64,000 nt of DNA from contig NZ_CP006271.1 in the NCBI RefSeq assembly GCF_000737595.1, positions 124,001-188,000 of the forward strand, given 5' to 3'. The translations under genes and the position numbers were made by a program. Positions 18,862 through 29,372 of the stretch are shown one piece after another. Every line of letters begins with the position of its first letter. Position 1 is the stretch's first letter. Source of the DNA: Synechococcus sp. KORDI-52 (lineage in GTDB: Bacteria > Cyanobacteriota > Cyanobacteriia > PCC-6307 > Cyanobiaceae). The notes under the pieces are model-generated. The model was not told the DNA's origin. It made no database searches and saw only the letters and a program-made list of their open reading frames with translations.

Positions 18862-20802
18862 TCAGACCGTGGCGACAGCCGAGGAGCGGCGACGGCGACG
18901 GCGAGGCTCCTCGGGCTCAGCTGTTTCCGCCGTAGCCACAGGCTCGGGCTCAGCCGGTTCACTGATGGGGGCTGGTTCTGGTTCGCTGATCGTCACGTTG
19001 GTCACCGCTTCCAGGGGGGTGATCTCCACCATCAAAGGAGTCGACTCATCCGAAGCGGGTGAGGTAACGACAACGGGCGTTTCGGCGGTTGGTGTCGCGG
19101 TGGGCTGACTTGAGCCATTGCGTGACCCTGAACGACCGCCCCGTCCGCCGCGACGACGGCGCCGTCCGGAACTGGCCGCCAGTTGCTGACGCGCAGCTTC
19201 CAAGATCTCTTGCTCGTCCTCACCAGGACGAACAACCCTGACAACCACATTGTCGGATTCAGGAGGCTTCTCCAACAGCAGGGCAGGATTCAACCCAAAC
19301 CAACCAAACAACTGCTGCTGCTCATCGGTCATCGGCACAGCAACCAATTCAGGGTCCTGACGGCGGGCGACCGCGGGCTCCTGAGCATCCTGGGTCGACA
19401 CCTCAGGGGACGTGGGTTCGGACGTCTCGACCGGAGGAACGGCATCCTGACTGCCGCGGCCGCGGCCTCCGCGTCGTCGCCGGCCATTGCCACCGTTCTC
19501 TCCAGACGGAACCACTTCAGCGCGGGCAGAGGCCGCTGAACGCACCAATCCCGTGGCGGTCGCCAGGGGCTGGAGCAGATCTTTGCCGGGAAGAACGGCC
19601 ACATGGCCCAGGCCTCCACAGCTGGGGCAAGCCCTTCCGAAGAGTTCATAGATGTTCTGCCCTTGGCGCTTGCGGGTGAGCTCCACCAGGCCCAATTCAC
19701 TGAGCTGTGCGATCTGCGGCCGAGCGGAATCGTCACGGACGGCTGTCGTGAAGTGCTCCAGCAGCTGAAGCTGATCACGACGGGAATCCATATCGATGAA
19801 ATCGATGATGATCACCCCGCCGATGTTGCGCAGCTTGAGCTGACGGGCGATCTCAATCGCCGCCTCACAGTTGGTCCAGAGGACGGTTTCGCGCGCATTG
19901 GCCGAGCGCGTGAACGAGCCGGAGTTCACGTCAATCACCGTGAGTGCTTCGGTGGGCTCGATAATCACGTAGCCACCGGATGGCAGGTCTACCCGAGGCT
20001 TCAGCGCATCGCGGATGGCGGCATTGACCTTGTAGTGCTCCAGCAACTCGCTGGATTCACCGTGAGCTTCCACCAGCACAGTGCTGGCATCAGCGCCAAG
20101 GAAGCTGCTCACACGATCCACAGCGGCGGCATCATCCACCACCACCCGGGCCAGATCCGGACCCATGTGGTCCCGCAGAATCCGATGGATGAAGTCTTCA
20201 TCGCGATTGAGCAGAACCGGGGGGGAAGCCGTCTCGGCGGCTTGCTGAATGGCCTCCCACTGGCGCAGCAAGGATTCCAGATCTTCAATCAGCAGGTCTT
20301 CGCTGATGCCATCGGCTTCCGTACGAATCAACAGTCCGGCCCCGGGAGGCTTGATCAGGACACCCAGAGCGCGCAGTCGGTTCCTTTCCGCATCGGGACC
20401 GATGCGACGAGAAATGTTCACACCCTGTCCATGGGGCTGCAACACCAGGTAGCGCCCCGGCAGGGCCAGGTTCCCCGTCAAGCGTGGGCCCTTGGTGCCT
20501 GTCGGCTCCTTCATCACCTGCACCAGAACCTTCTGACGCGGCTCAAGAAGTTCAGTAATTCCTGCAGAACCTTTCTTCAGACGCAGGGGGCCGAGATCAG
20601 TGACATGGATGAATCCGTTCTTCTCACTTTCACCGATATTGACGAAGGCGGCATCAATGCCAGGCAAAACATTTTCGACCGTTCCTAAGTAGACATCTCC
20701 AATCTGATAACGACCCTGCGCGACGATCAGTTCATCAACACGTTCATCGGTCAGCACCGCTGCGATGCGCAGCTGCTCCGCGATGACAATTTGCTGGGGC
20801 AT
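18862..20802 (-). CDS. rne: Ribonuclease E/G
   Basis: 646-residue endoribonuclease of mRNA decay and rRNA processing. S1 domain near residues 30-110 ([33 protein letters not shown]), RNase H/DNase I-like core with [16 protein letters not shown], Zn-link CPSCGGLGH. The tail from about residue 420 is Arg/Gly-rich, then acidic, and ends [13 protein letters not shown]. That end contains the Arg-rich nonapeptide reported in cyanobacterial RNase E as the PNPase-binding site. ATG at 20802 gives [17 protein letters not shown], the usual start. The 257-base leader upstream has U-runs and a hairpin that may serve autoregulation. Confidence 0.96.
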   Translation of the reverse strand: MPQQIVIAEQLRIAAVLTDERVDELIVAQGRYQIGDVYLGTVENVLPGIDAAFVNIGESEKNGFIHVTDLGPLRLKKGSAGITELLEPRQKVLVQVMKEPTGTKGPRLTGNLALPGRYLVLQPHGQGVNISRRIGPDAERNRLRALGVLIKPPGAGLLIRTEADGISEDLLIEDLESLLRQWEAIQQAAETASPPVLLNRDEDFIHRILRDHMGPDLARVVVDDAAAVDRVSSFLGADASTVLVEAHGESSELLEHYKVNAAIRDALKPRVDLPSGGYVIIEPTEALTVIDVNSGSFTRSANARETVLWTNCEAAIEIARQLKLRNIGGVIIIDFIDMDSRRDQLQLLEHFTTAVRDDSARPQIAQLSELGLVELTRKRQGQNIYELFGRACPSCGGLGHVAVLPGKDLLQPLATATGLVRSAASARAEVVPSGENGGNGRRRRGGRGRGSQDAVPPVETSEPTSPEVSTQDAQEPAVARRQDPELVAVPMTDEQQQLFGWFGLNPALLLEKPPESDNVVVRVVRPGEDEQEILEAARQQLAASSGRRRRRGGRGGRSGSRNGSSQPTATPTAETPVVVTSPASDESTPLMVEITPLEAVTNVTISEPEPAPISEPAEPEPVATAETAEPEEPRRRRRRSSAVATV

Positions 20803-21059
20803 AGGACAACTGGTGAAGCCCGCTTCAGGGCCGAATCCGTTGTGGGACCAGCCGGTCCACACGCGCGGGGTTGCAAAAAAGATCTGAGCTGGTCAACGAG
20901 ACCGAAAGGATGCGGAGCAGGAACTCCTATGACTCAAGGCTTTGGGTTCCAAAAAAGACCGCCACACAAGCCGTGAGATGGACCTCGATATCCGTGGGGA
21001 TCAGACAAGACCGGAACATGGTTGGTTCCGACGGACGGAACACCTGTTCTGTAGCCAAA
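20803..21059 (-). promoter_or_regulatory. Untranslated leader region of rne
   Basis: No gene is seen here. On the minus (rne) strand there are two runs of six U (20951-20956 and 20875-20880) and a stem GTGGACC/GGTCCCAC with one bulge and a GGCT loop at 20842-20860, 40 bases before the ATG. U-rich sites in the rne leader are the known kind of target for RNase E autoregulation; the link here is inferred. Confidence 0.45.
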
Positions 21060-23723
21060 TTAGCACTGCGCTTCAAGCAGCAGGGCTTCTCGCACCAAGC
21101 GTTGCACCTGCAAGGGCTGGCGGACGCTCTCGGCAAGCCAGTGCTGAATCTGAGCAGGACGCAAGCTGCGGCCCATCTCATCCACCGCTGCTTCCAAGCG
21201 AAGCCGAATGGATCCATTGGCGTTCTGATCCGTTACCTGCAGCGCCTTCAACGCGGGGCGGCAATCCCGCTCCCGGGGGCGGCCCTTCTTATCGGTGTCG
21301 TGCCACACCAAGGTTGTGGCCTGCAGGAGCTGATCCACCGCCGCAGTCCAATCCAATGGCATCGGGGCCTGCTCCTGCGGCACGAGATCAAAACACCAAA
21401 TGGCCACCATCAGTTCTTGCGAAAGGCTTTTGCCGCTGACGGGAACCTCGGCTGCCGCCAGCAGCTGAATGCCCTCCGGCAACAACGGCTGCAGCGTCTT
21501 GCAGAAGTGGTTGGGATCCAGGGCCTCGGTGAATTCCAGATCCATCCACTCGCTCTGGGCCTCAGCACCGAGGGGCAGTGCCAAAGCGATCTGAATCCGT
21601 GGCAGAGGATGAAACCCACCGGTGAAGCTGATCGGAAGCGCACTGCGACGCAGGGCCCGCTCCAGCATGCGCATCAGATCAAGATGGCTGAGCAGCGCCA
21701 TCGATCCCGTTTTGGCGAATTGCACCCGGATCCGGCACACCCGTTCACTTGGCGGAGCCTGGGTCGGCACCTGGGTTGGCACCTCGGGAGGGGGAACAAC
21801 CACGTTGTGGCCGAGATCCGGGCCGCAGACCCCACAACTGCTGCAGCCATCAAAGGAGCAGTCGGGCACAACCGCCGCTGCCAGAGCCCGTTGCAGATCG
21901 TCCGCCAGCCAGGCCTTGTCGATCCCGGTGTCAATGTGATCCCAGGGAAGCGGCTGAGCACAGAACGCTTCCAGGTCCTCCCGATCCAGGGCCGCCACGG
22001 CACTCCAGCCCCCCACCTCCATCTCCCGGTACCGCCCCTCCAGGCCAGCATCCGCGATGGCTCCGGTCCAGGCGGCGTAGGTGCGATCTAGCGACTCGAA
22101 CCAGGCATCCATGCCGGCACCGGCCCGCCAGGCGGCCTCGATCACCGGGGCAAGGCGCCGATCGCTGCGGCCCACAAAATCCTCCATGGCCGAAAGCCGC
22201 ACATCAGTGAAATTCACCTTCACGCCACGCAAACGCCTGAAGGCCTCTTTGAGCAGGGCCTGACGCCGCTGAAACTCAGCCGTGGAGACGCTGTGCCACT
22301 GGAAAGGGGTGTGGGGCTTGGGCGTGAAATTGCTGATCGTGATGTTCAGGTTCAGCCGACCCAGGTCACGGCAGCGCTGCTGCAGCATCACGCAGGTCTC
22401 GGCAATGCCGAAAACATCGGCATCCGTCTCACCAGGGAGGCCGATCATGAAATACAGCTTCACCTTGCGGTAGCCGTTCTGCATGGCCGTGCGGATTCCA
22501 TGCAGCAGGTCGTCATCGGTGAGGCCCTTGTTGACGATGTCGCGGAGGCGCTGCGTTCCGGCCTCTGGGGCGAAGGTGAGACCCGCTTTCCGTGTGCCAC
22601 CCAGGATGTGGGCGATGTCTTCGTCAAAGCGATCCACCCGCTGGCTGGGCAGCTGAAGCGTGACGTTCTGATCCGCAAGGCGGTTGCGCAACTCAACCCC
22701 CACCGCCGGCAGCGCCAGGTAGTCGCTGCAGCTCAGGGAAAGCAGCGAGAAATCGCTGTAGCCGGTTTGTTTCATCCCGGTCTCCACCGCCTCGATCACG
22801 GCCTCGGGTTCCACATCCCGAGCCGGACGCGTCAACATTCCGGGCTGGCAGAACCGACATCCCCGGGTGCAACCGCGGCGAATCTCCACCGTGAGACGGT
22901 CATGCACCGTTTCCACATGGGGCACAAGGCCCATGGCGTAGTGGGGCATCGGCGTGGCCACACGGCGAAGAACCCGCGCTGGAACATCAGGGTGAAGCGG
23001 CTCAAGGGTGACCCCATCGGCGCCGGTTCCATAGAGCGCAGGCACGTAAACGCCAGGGACCTGGGCTAGATCGCGGAGCAGTTGCGATCGCGTCAAACCA
23101 TCGGCTTTGGCTTGCGCCACCACCAGACCGATTTCGGGCAACAGCTCCTCACCGTCACCCAGGGCGATGAAGTCGAAGAACGGGGCATAGGGCTCTGGAT
23201 TGCTGGTGGCGGTGGGACCACCGGCAAAAATCAGAGGAGGTGCCGCAGGATCACTCAGCGGCAAATCGCCCCGATCAGCGGCGCGAATGGGAACCTGCGC
23301 CAGGTCCAGCATCTCAAGGATGTTGGTGGCGCCAAGTTCGTAACTGAGGCTGAAGCCCAGGATGTCGAAGGCCGGCAAGGGCCGACGGCTTTCCACGGCA
23401 AACAAGGCCTGGGAGCGCTTCCGCAAGCGGCCAGCCAAATCAGCCGCCGGGAGATAGGCGCGATCACACAACTGCCCAGGGACGGCATTGAGGATCGAAT
23501 AAAGAATGATGTGGCCGAGGTTGCTGGAGCCCACCTCATAAATCTCGGGATAGGTGAGCGCCCAGCGAACCGATGCTGTGTGCCAATCCCGTGGTTCAAC
23601 CCCCAACTCGTGCCCCATGTAGCGAGCCGGTTTGTTGATGGCGCTGTCCACCAGGGCATGGAAATCAACCGGGTGATCCAGAGATGAAGCGACCACGACG
23701 GATGTTCTGACTCCTGAGGTCAT
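21060..23723 (-). CDS. Radical SAM protein, fused TIGR03960 + TIGR03936 (DUF2344) type
   Basis: 887 residues. The N-terminal 250 residues form a B12-binding-like domain ([62 protein letters not shown]). The radical SAM core has CTRGCRFC at 285-292 and [18 protein letters not shown] Cys cluster ([12 protein letters not shown]) lies near residue 625, and the last 200 residues are the TIGR03936/DUF2344 domain ([29 protein letters not shown]). In other bacteria these two parts can be separate adjacent genes next to RNase E/G, and here the fused gene sits directly upstream of rne, which suggests a role in RNA or ribosome metabolism. The substrate is not known. Confidence 0.88.
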   Translation of the reverse strand: MTSGVRTSVVVASSLDHPVDFHALVDSAINKPARYMGHELGVEPRDWHTASVRWALTYPEIYEVGSSNLGHIILYSILNAVPGQLCDRAYLPAADLAGRLRKRSQALFAVESRRPLPAFDILGFSLSYELGATNILEMLDLAQVPIRAADRGDLPLSDPAAPPLIFAGGPTATSNPEPYAPFFDFIALGDGEELLPEIGLVVAQAKADGLTRSQLLRDLAQVPGVYVPALYGTGADGVTLEPLHPDVPARVLRRVATPMPHYAMGLVPHVETVHDRLTVEIRRGCTRGCRFCQPGMLTRPARDVEPEAVIEAVETGMKQTGYSDFSLLSLSCSDYLALPAVGVELRNRLADQNVTLQLPSQRVDRFDEDIAHILGGTRKAGLTFAPEAGTQRLRDIVNKGLTDDDLLHGIRTAMQNGYRKVKLYFMIGLPGETDADVFGIAETCVMLQQRCRDLGRLNLNITISNFTPKPHTPFQWHSVSTAEFQRRQALLKEAFRRLRGVKVNFTDVRLSAMEDFVGRSDRRLAPVIEAAWRAGAGMDAWFESLDRTYAAWTGAIADAGLEGRYREMEVGGWSAVAALDREDLEAFCAQPLPWDHIDTGIDKAWLADDLQRALAAAVVPDCSFDGCSSCGVCGPDLGHNVVVPPPEVPTQVPTQAPPSERVCRIRVQFAKTGSMALLSHLDLMRMLERALRRSALPISFTGGFHPLPRIQIALALPLGAEAQSEWMDLEFTEALDPNHFCKTLQPLLPEGIQLLAAAEVPVSGKSLSQELMVAIWCFDLVPQEQAPMPLDWTAAVDQLLQATTLVWHDTDKKGRPRERDCRPALKALQVTDQNANGSIRLRLEAAVDEMGRSLRPAQIQHWLAESVRQPLQVQRLVREALLLEAQC

Positions 23724-23776
23724 CGTATGGAGCTGCCGACACGGCAGGATGCCCCGCAGAAATAGCTTCCGGTTCC

Positions 23777-25003
23777 GTGGTTCAGGTCAACGGCAATTAC
23801 CTCAAGCTCAAAGCGGGCTACCTGTTCCCTGAGATCGGTCGGCGCGTCAAAGCCTTCAGCGGCGCCAATCCTGATGCAGCGCTGATCCGCCTGGGCATCG
23901 GTGATGTGACGGAGCCCCTGCCGTTGGCCTGCCGTGAAGCCATGAAAACTGCCATCGATGCGATGGGCACCGCCGAAGGCTTCCACGGCTATGGCCCCGA
24001 ACAGGGCTACGGCTGGCTGCGGGAGGCCATCGCCAAGAACGACTTCCAAGCCCGAGGCTGCGACATCAGTACCGAGGAAATTTTTGTTTCCGACGGCTCC
24101 AAGTGCGACAGCAGCAACATCCTCGACATCCTCGGCGAGGGCAACAAGGTGGCCGTTACGGACCCCGTCTATCCGGTGTACGTGGACAGCAACGTGATGG
24201 CTGGCCGCACCGGGGAAGCCGGAGAGATCGGTCGCTATGCGGGGCTGACCTACCTGCCGATCAGCGCAGACAACGGTTTTGCAGCGCAGATTCCCAGTGA
24301 ACCGGTCGATCTGATCTACCTCTGCTTCCCCAACAACCCCACCGGGGCCGTCGCCACCCGGGAGCAACTTCAGGCCTGGGTGAACTACGCCCGTTCCAAT
24401 GGAGCCCTGATCTTGTTCGATGCTGCGTATGAGGCCTTCATCCAGGATCCGGAACTCCCCCATTCCATCTTCGAGATCGAAGGCGCCCGGGACTGCGCCA
24501 TCGAATTCCGTTCCTTCTCCAAAAACGCTGGCTTCACCGGCACACGCTGTGCCTTCACCGTGGTGCCCAAGGGGCTGAAAGGCAAAGCGGCCAACGGCGA
24601 AGCGGTGGAACTCTGGGGGCTGTGGAACCGACGTCAGAGCACCAAGTTCAACGGTGTGAGCTACATCATTCAGCGCGGAGCTGAGGCTGTTTACTCCGAA
24701 GCCGGTCAGGCCGAAGTGAAGGCCCTGGTGAGCTTCTACATGGAGAACGCCGCGATCATTCGCCGCGAACTCAGTGCGGCAGGTCTCACCGTCTATGGCG
24801 GCGAACACGCGCCCTACGTCTGGATCAAGACCCCTGAGGGCATGGACTCCTGGGGTTTCTTCGACCATCTGCTCAACAAAGCCAACGTGGTGGGCACCCC
24901 CGGCAGCGGTTTCGGTGCCGCTGGCGAAGGGTATTTCCGCTTGTCAGCCTTCAACAGCCGCGCCAATGTGGATGAAGCCATGGCCCGCATCAAGGCGCTG
25001 TGA
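23777..25003 (+). CDS. dapL: LL-diaminopimelate aminotransferase
   Basis: PLP enzyme that makes LL-diaminopimelate from tetrahydrodipicolinate in one step, for lysine and peptidoglycan. 408 residues: [21 protein letters not shown] start, [47 protein letters not shown], and [13 protein letters not shown] with PLP lysine at 249. The DapL route is the usual one in cyanobacteria and plants. Start is GTG at 23777. It diverges from the radical SAM gene (53-bp gap) and is followed by clpS. Confidence 0.95.
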   Translation: MVQVNGNYLKLKAGYLFPEIGRRVKAFSGANPDAALIRLGIGDVTEPLPLACREAMKTAIDAMGTAEGFHGYGPEQGYGWLREAIAKNDFQARGCDISTEEIFVSDGSKCDSSNILDILGEGNKVAVTDPVYPVYVDSNVMAGRTGEAGEIGRYAGLTYLPISADNGFAAQIPSEPVDLIYLCFPNNPTGAVATREQLQAWVNYARSNGALILFDAAYEAFIQDPELPHSIFEIEGARDCAIEFRSFSKNAGFTGTRCAFTVVPKGLKGKAANGEAVELWGLWNRRQSTKFNGVSYIIQRGAEAVYSEAGQAEVKALVSFYMENAAIIRRELSAAGLTVYGGEHAPYVWIKTPEGMDSWGFFDHLLNKANVVGTPGSGFGAAGEGYFRLSAFNSRANVDEAMARIKAL

Positions 25004-25050
25004 GCCGCTCCCCGTTCGCATTCCCTTTAGATTTCAATCGCTTCGGATCA

Positions 25051-25371
25051 ATGGCCATGGCGGTGGACTCTCCCAGCCAAAAACCAGGTGGTGCAGCTGT
25101 TCTAGACAAAGCGCCAGAGCGGGTTCGCAAGCGCTCGCCTCGCTACAAGGTGCTGCTGCACAACGATCCGGTGAACTCCATGGAATACGTGGTGGCCACC
25201 CTGCAGCAGGTTGTGCCTCAACTCAGCGAGCAGGACTGCATGGCCGTGATGCTGGAAGCCCACAACACCGGAGTAGGCCTGGTGATCGTGTGTGACATCG
25301 AACCGGCTGAGTTCTATTGCGAGATGCTGAAATCAAAGGGGCTGACCAGCACGATCGAACCGGAAGACTGA
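25051..25371 (+). CDS. clpS: ATP-dependent Clp protease adaptor ClpS
   Basis: N-degron adaptor for ClpCP/ClpAP. RYKVLLHNDPVNSMEYVVATLQQVV, the NDP motif and the hydrophobic pocket residues (M-EYVV) that bind N-terminal residues are present, as is LEAHNTGVGLVIVCDIEPAEFYCEML. ATG at 25051 (or 25057) is preferred to a GTG at 25000 that overlaps the dapL stop, because the extra residues are not conserved. Cyanobacteria often carry two clpS genes; which type this is cannot be told here. Confidence 0.93.
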   Translation: MAMAVDSPSQKPGGAAVLDKAPERVRKRSPRYKVLLHNDPVNSMEYVVATLQQVVPQLSEQDCMAVMLEAHNTGVGLVIVCDIEPAEFYCEMLKSKGLTSTIEPED

Positions 25372-26220
25372 TTGATCCGCACCATCAACGCCTGGCTGAA
25401 TTGGTTGATTCTGCTGACCCCGCGTTGGCTCCCGGCGTTGCTGCTCGTTCCGGTTCTCTATCTGATCGGCTGGATTAAAGCGAAAACGCTCACCTTATTT
25501 GGGCTGCCTGACGATGCTGTCTCGCTGGTGGGAACGCTGTTCAGCTTTCTGATGTTTGTGGTGTTGATGCCGCGCTGGGTGCGCCTGCGCTGGCATCGCA
25601 GCTCTCCATGGCAAACCCTTGGCCTCAGAAGCAGCACATCTTCAAGATCTTCCAGGACCGCCTCATTTCTGGGGGGCCTGCTGAGGGCTGGCCTGCTGCT
25701 GACGCTGGTGGTGGTTCCTCTTGTGCTAGGCCACTGGATCCAATGGCAAGGGCAAGGATCATGGAGGCTTGTGGGGGATGCCCTGCTGCTGTTGTTTGGT
25801 GTTGGCTTGGCAGAAGAGCTGATCTTTCGCGGTTGGCTCTGGGAGGAGCTGAATCAGTTGCTCGGTCCGCGTGTCGGGATGATTGGCCAGGCCTTGATTT
25901 TCAGCTTGGTCCACACCCGGTTCAACCTGGGTGTATGGCCGATGTTGGGCCTGCTCACGGGATTGTTCCTTCTGGGCCTGGTGCTGGCGCTGCGGCGACG
26001 GCTAGACCATGGCTCACTTTGGGGCTGCATCGGCCTGCATGGCGGCCTCGTCAGCGGCTGGTTTTTGCTGGACCAAGGCCTCTTTGAATTGTCTGTCGAT
26101 GCTCCTGCCTGGCTGACCGGCCCGGGTGGTAACCAACCCAATCCACTGGGTGGAGCCATAGGAATTAGCACTTTAGCTTTGTTGTGCTGGCGCACCAAAA
26201 AACAGGAAAGCCACTCTTGA
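25372..26220 (+). CDS. CPBP family intramembrane metalloprotease
   Basis: 282-residue membrane protein with about 7 hydrophobic segments. The CPBP (Abi/CAAX protease-like) motif EELIFRGWLWEEL lies near residue 145 with the paired Glu and Arg, followed by SLVHTRFNLGVWPMLGLLTGLFLLG and GCIGLHGGLVSGWFL, carrying the second and third metal-ligand motifs. It starts with TTG immediately after the clpS stop, so both are probably co-transcribed. Substrate unknown; such proteins may process prenylated or signal peptides. Confidence 0.85.
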   Translation: MIRTINAWLNWLILLTPRWLPALLLVPVLYLIGWIKAKTLTLFGLPDDAVSLVGTLFSFLMFVVLMPRWVRLRWHRSSPWQTLGLRSSTSSRSSRTASFLGGLLRAGLLLTLVVVPLVLGHWIQWQGQGSWRLVGDALLLLFGVGLAEELIFRGWLWEELNQLLGPRVGMIGQALIFSLVHTRFNLGVWPMLGLLTGLFLLGLVLALRRRLDHGSLWGCIGLHGGLVSGWFLLDQGLFELSVDAPAWLTGPGGNQPNPLGGAIGISTLALLCWRTKKQESHS

Positions 26221-26398
26221 CTTACGACACATCGGCCAAACAAATCGGCTAAAAATAAAAGTACAACCACAACACCACTTCATTCACCGAGCACCTTGTC
26301 GACGAAAGAAAAGTCGAACGACTGAACCTGCGAGCAAACAACAGAAAGATTAATGCTTGAGATTGGGAATAGTCTCGATCAAGACATGACGAATTAAA

Positions 26399-27988
26399 TT
26401 ACAGAATGGCATTTGCCAAAGCTTTTTTGCCCTCAACTGGCGCACGTAACGCTTCCTGCAGCGGTGCGATGCCGTAATCCCTTTCGAGAAGTGACATCAC
26501 TGTGCGACCGAAATCTGCAGGATTGCGATCAAAGGCCTCGAGACACACCCGGCCAAAGGTGCTTCCCATCGGCTCAGGGTTCCAGAGAAGTTTGCGAGCC
26601 GTCCACGGCATCATGCTCATCGGGTTGTAACCCGGCTTGATCAGACCCTGATCAAACCCGTACTGCTCAAGGTGCGTGTGAGGCTGCAAACCGATGAAAA
26701 AGATGGCTGGCTCAACCAAATCAGCGCCGAAAATGGTCTCCAGCTCACGGTGATAAGCCACGGTCTGACTGATCGTTTCCGGCCGCTCGTCGATCACATT
26801 GAAGGAGTAATTCACCGACACGTGGTCTCGGAAGCCCGCATCCGCCAGCATCCGACAGCTCTCCAGAACAGTGCGCAGGTTGTATCCCATGCGCATCTTG
26901 CGGACCAGCTCCTGCGAGCCGGATGTGATGCCGATCTCGAAATAGCTCATGCCCGTCTCCACCATCAGCTGAGCCAATTCAGGATCCAGATTGTCGGCGC
27001 GGATGTAGGCAGCCCAACGAATGCCGGTCAGTCCTTCAGCTTTGATCGCCCGCAGCAGTTCCTTGGCGTCTTCGATGTAGCGCCGCGCAGGGATGAACTG
27101 GGCATCGGTGAACCAGAAACCACGCACGCCGCGGTCGTACAGCTGACGCATCTCTTTCACCACTTCATCCACGGGGTTGAGGCGCACCTGCTTGCCCTCC
27201 ACCACCGTGTAGACGCAATAACAACAGTTGTGGGGACAGCCGCGCTTGGTCTGAACACCCACGTAAAAATCGCCGCCCTCGAGGTACCAATTGAGCTGGG
27301 GCCAGATCGAAGCGATGTAGTCGTAATCGCAGGCAGTTTTGGGCCGACTTTCCGGCTGCTCATGGATCAGGCCTGAACGTGGCTTTTCGCCCACCACGAA
27401 GCAACGTTCCCCGTCGAGAGGCTGCCCTTGGATCAACTTCTCAAGCAGCGGCTCCCCCTCACCGATGGACACAACTGTTCCCTCGGGGAGCGACTTGCCG
27501 AGTTGTTCGTAGAACACACTCACGGCCCCACCGCCCAGAACCGCTCTGGCCGCCGACTGGTGGCGGCGCGCCCGTTTCAAGCCCTGACGCACCAAACGCT
27601 GGTTTCTGCGCAGCTCGCCGTAATGACTGCGCATCAACTGAAGCCCGCCCAAGGCTCCATGCAGACGTTTCAGTGGATTGCGGGCGTAGAACACCTCAAA
27701 CGAATTCTGCAGAGGGTTACCGCCGCGTCCATCGACCGGCGCATAGATCTGAATGTCTCTCCAGGAGAAGACCAGCAGCGTCGGCTGAAACTGGTCAACG
27801 GTGGCGTCCAGCACGCGATGGACGTCCAGCACAGGCAGGGCCGCGAGATCCAGGACGCGTTGCGGCATCTCCGGAAAACACTTGTGCAGATGGTCGGCGA
27901 GATAGATGGGCCCGATCGGAAAGATCGGATTGCAGGGCAGCCGAACCAGCAACACCCTTTCCTGTTGTGGTGCCACGTCAGCTGCCAT
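26399..27988 (-). CDS. B12-binding-like radical SAM protein, head-to-head with psbA
   Basis: 529 residues. The N-terminal region (VLLVRLPCNPIFPIGPIYLADHLHKCFP, LVFSWRDIQIYAP) is like the B12-binding fold of many radical SAM proteins, but no DxHxxG motif for base-off cobalamin is visible. The radical SAM motif CPHNCCYC lies near residue 254, then FWFTDAQFIPARRYIEDAKELLRAIKAEG, YFEIGITSGSQELVRKMRMGYNLRTVLESC. The C-terminal 150 residues are family-specific. It is transcribed away from psbA with 169 bp between. The product and pathway are not known to me. Confidence 0.8.
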   Translation of the reverse strand: MAADVAPQQERVLLVRLPCNPIFPIGPIYLADHLHKCFPEMPQRVLDLAALPVLDVHRVLDATVDQFQPTLLVFSWRDIQIYAPVDGRGGNPLQNSFEVFYARNPLKRLHGALGGLQLMRSHYGELRRNQRLVRQGLKRARRHQSAARAVLGGGAVSVFYEQLGKSLPEGTVVSIGEGEPLLEKLIQGQPLDGERCFVVGEKPRSGLIHEQPESRPKTACDYDYIASIWPQLNWYLEGGDFYVGVQTKRGCPHNCCYCVYTVVEGKQVRLNPVDEVVKEMRQLYDRGVRGFWFTDAQFIPARRYIEDAKELLRAIKAEGLTGIRWAAYIRADNLDPELAQLMVETGMSYFEIGITSGSQELVRKMRMGYNLRTVLESCRMLADAGFRDHVSVNYSFNVIDERPETISQTVAYHRELETIFGADLVEPAIFFIGLQPHTHLEQYGFDQGLIKPGYNPMSMMPWTARKLLWNPEPMGSTFGRVCLEAFDRNPADFGRTVMSLLERDYGIAPLQEALRAPVEGKKALANAIL

Positions 27989-28061
27989 AGGGGTTTCGGG
28001 ACGCTAACAAGCACGGCGGCCGAGGGGCTGAGGCCCTCTTCACAACAGCTTCATAAAGCTC

Positions 28062-28091
28062 GCGACACACAGCGCAAACTTCCGTTACATT
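28062..28091 (+). promoter_or_regulatory. Candidate psbA promoter
   Basis: GCGACA (28062-28067) and TACATT (28086-28091) are spaced 18 bp. A start site about 7 bases later, near 28098, would put a hairpin at the very 5' end of the mRNA. Matches to the consensus are partial. Confidence 0.4.
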
Positions 28092-28098
28092 GCCTAGA

Positions 28099-28141
28099 GG
28101 CAGGGCTCTCCTGCCCTTCCTTAAACCGTTCCTTCGGGAAC
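28099..28141 (+). promoter_or_regulatory. psbA mRNA leader with two hairpins
   Basis: Hairpin 1 is GGCAGG-GCTCT-CCTGCC at 28099-28115. Hairpin 2 is GTTCC-TTCG-GGAAC at 28128-28141, a C(UUCG)G tetraloop, which is among the most stable RNA loops known. Hairpin 2 ends 16 bases before the ATG, and no Shine-Dalgarno sequence is seen in that gap (CATTTCTTTCCGTTCTC). A role in mRNA stability or light-controlled translation is inferred. Confidence 0.55.
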
Positions 28142-28157
28142 ATTTCTTTCCGTTCTC

Positions 28158-29237
28158 ATGACCACCACCCTCCAGCAGCGCTCCGGCGCTTCCAGCTGGC
28201 AGGCCTTCTGTGAGTGGGTCACCTCCACCAACAACCGTCTCTACGTCGGTTGGTTCGGTGTCTTGATGATCCCCACCCTGCTGGCTGCCACGATCTGCTT
28301 CATCGTTGCTTTCGTTGCCGCTCCTCCGGTTGACATCGACGGCATCCGTGAGCCTGTCGCTGGCTCTCTGATCTACGGCAACAACATCATCTCCGGTGCT
28401 GTTGTTCCTTCCTCCAACGCCATCGGCCTGCACTTCTATCCCATCTGGGAAGCTGCTTCTCTCGATGAGTGGCTGTACAACGGCGGTCCTTACCAGCTGG
28501 TTGTCTTCCACTTCCTGATCGGCATCTTCTGCTACATGGGTCGCGAGTGGGAACTCTCCTACCGCCTCGGCATGCGCCCCTGGATCTGCGTTGCTTACAG
28601 CGCACCTGTGGCTGCTGCTTCTGCAGTGTTCCTGGTTTACCCCTTCGGTCAGGGTTCCTTCTCTGACGGCATGCCCCTGGGCATCTCTGGCACCTTCAAC
28701 TTCATGTTGGTGTTCCAGGCTGAGCACAACATCCTGATGCACCCCTTCCACATGCTGGGTGTCGCAGGTGTGTTCGGTGGATCCCTGTTCTCCGCCATGC
28801 ACGGCTCCCTGGTGACCTCCTCCCTGGTGCGTGAAACCACCGAGAGCGAGTCCCAGAACTACGGCTACAAGTTCGGCCAAGAGGAAGAGACCTACAACAT
28901 CGTGGCTGCCCACGGTTACTTCGGTCGCCTGATCTTCCAATACGCCTCCTTCAACAACAGCCGCAGCCTTCACTTCTTCCTGGCTGCCTGGCCTGTCGTT
29001 GGCATCTGGTTCACTGCCCTGGGCGTCAGCACCATGGCTTTCAACCTGAACGGTTTCAACTTCAACCAATCCATCCTTGATGGTCAGGGCCGTGTCCTGA
29101 ACACCTGGGCTGATGTGCTGAACCGCGCCAACCTCGGCATGGAAGTGATGCACGAGCGCAACGCTCACAACTTCCCCCTCGACCTGGCTGCTGCTGAGTC
29201 CACTCCTGTGGCTCTGCAGGCTCCTGCCATCGGTTGA
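28158..29237 (+). CDS. psbA: Photosystem II D1 protein, D1:2 (Glu130) form
   Basis: 359-residue D1 precursor. It carries the reaction-centre chlorophylls, pheophytin, QB site and Mn-cluster ligands, in five membrane helices. Residue 130 ([13 protein letters not shown]) is Glu, which marks the high-light D1:2 form. The C-terminal extension ([15 protein letters not shown]) follows DLA344, the CtpA cleavage point. Codon use is extremely biased and the stop is followed by a strong terminator, as expected for heavy expression during D1 turnover. Marine Synechococcus usually has several psbA copies; only one is in this window. Confidence 0.98.
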   Translation: MTTTLQQRSGASSWQAFCEWVTSTNNRLYVGWFGVLMIPTLLAATICFIVAFVAAPPVDIDGIREPVAGSLIYGNNIISGAVVPSSNAIGLHFYPIWEAASLDEWLYNGGPYQLVVFHFLIGIFCYMGREWELSYRLGMRPWICVAYSAPVAAASAVFLVYPFGQGSFSDGMPLGISGTFNFMLVFQAEHNILMHPFHMLGVAGVFGGSLFSAMHGSLVTSSLVRETTESESQNYGYKFGQEEETYNIVAAHGYFGRLIFQYASFNNSRSLHFFLAAWPVVGIWFTALGVSTMAFNLNGFNFNQSILDGQGRVLNTWADVLNRANLGMEVMHERNAHNFPLDLAAAESTPVALQAPAIG

Positions 29238-29294
29238 TCTGGAATCAACCTGTTCACATCTGAACAGCAAAACGATTCAGATCAACTGAATCGG

Positions 29295-29325
29295 AAAGCC
29301 CCCTCCTCGGAGGGGGCTTTTTGTT
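29295..29325 (+). terminator. Rho-independent terminator of psbA
   Basis: AAAGCCCCCTC and GAGGGGGCTTT form a GC-rich stem with a small loop, followed by a T-run (29318-29322). It lies 58 bp after the psbA stop. Confidence 0.9.
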
Positions 29326-29372
29326 GTGAAAGCAAGCAGCAGCGCCACGATGACCGCAGCAGTCATCACCCC

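Noticed and set aside
27978-29270. 430-codon minus-strand frame opposite psbA
   Set aside because: Shadow of psbA; the product is Val/His/Glu-rich and crosses the terminator and promoter regions.
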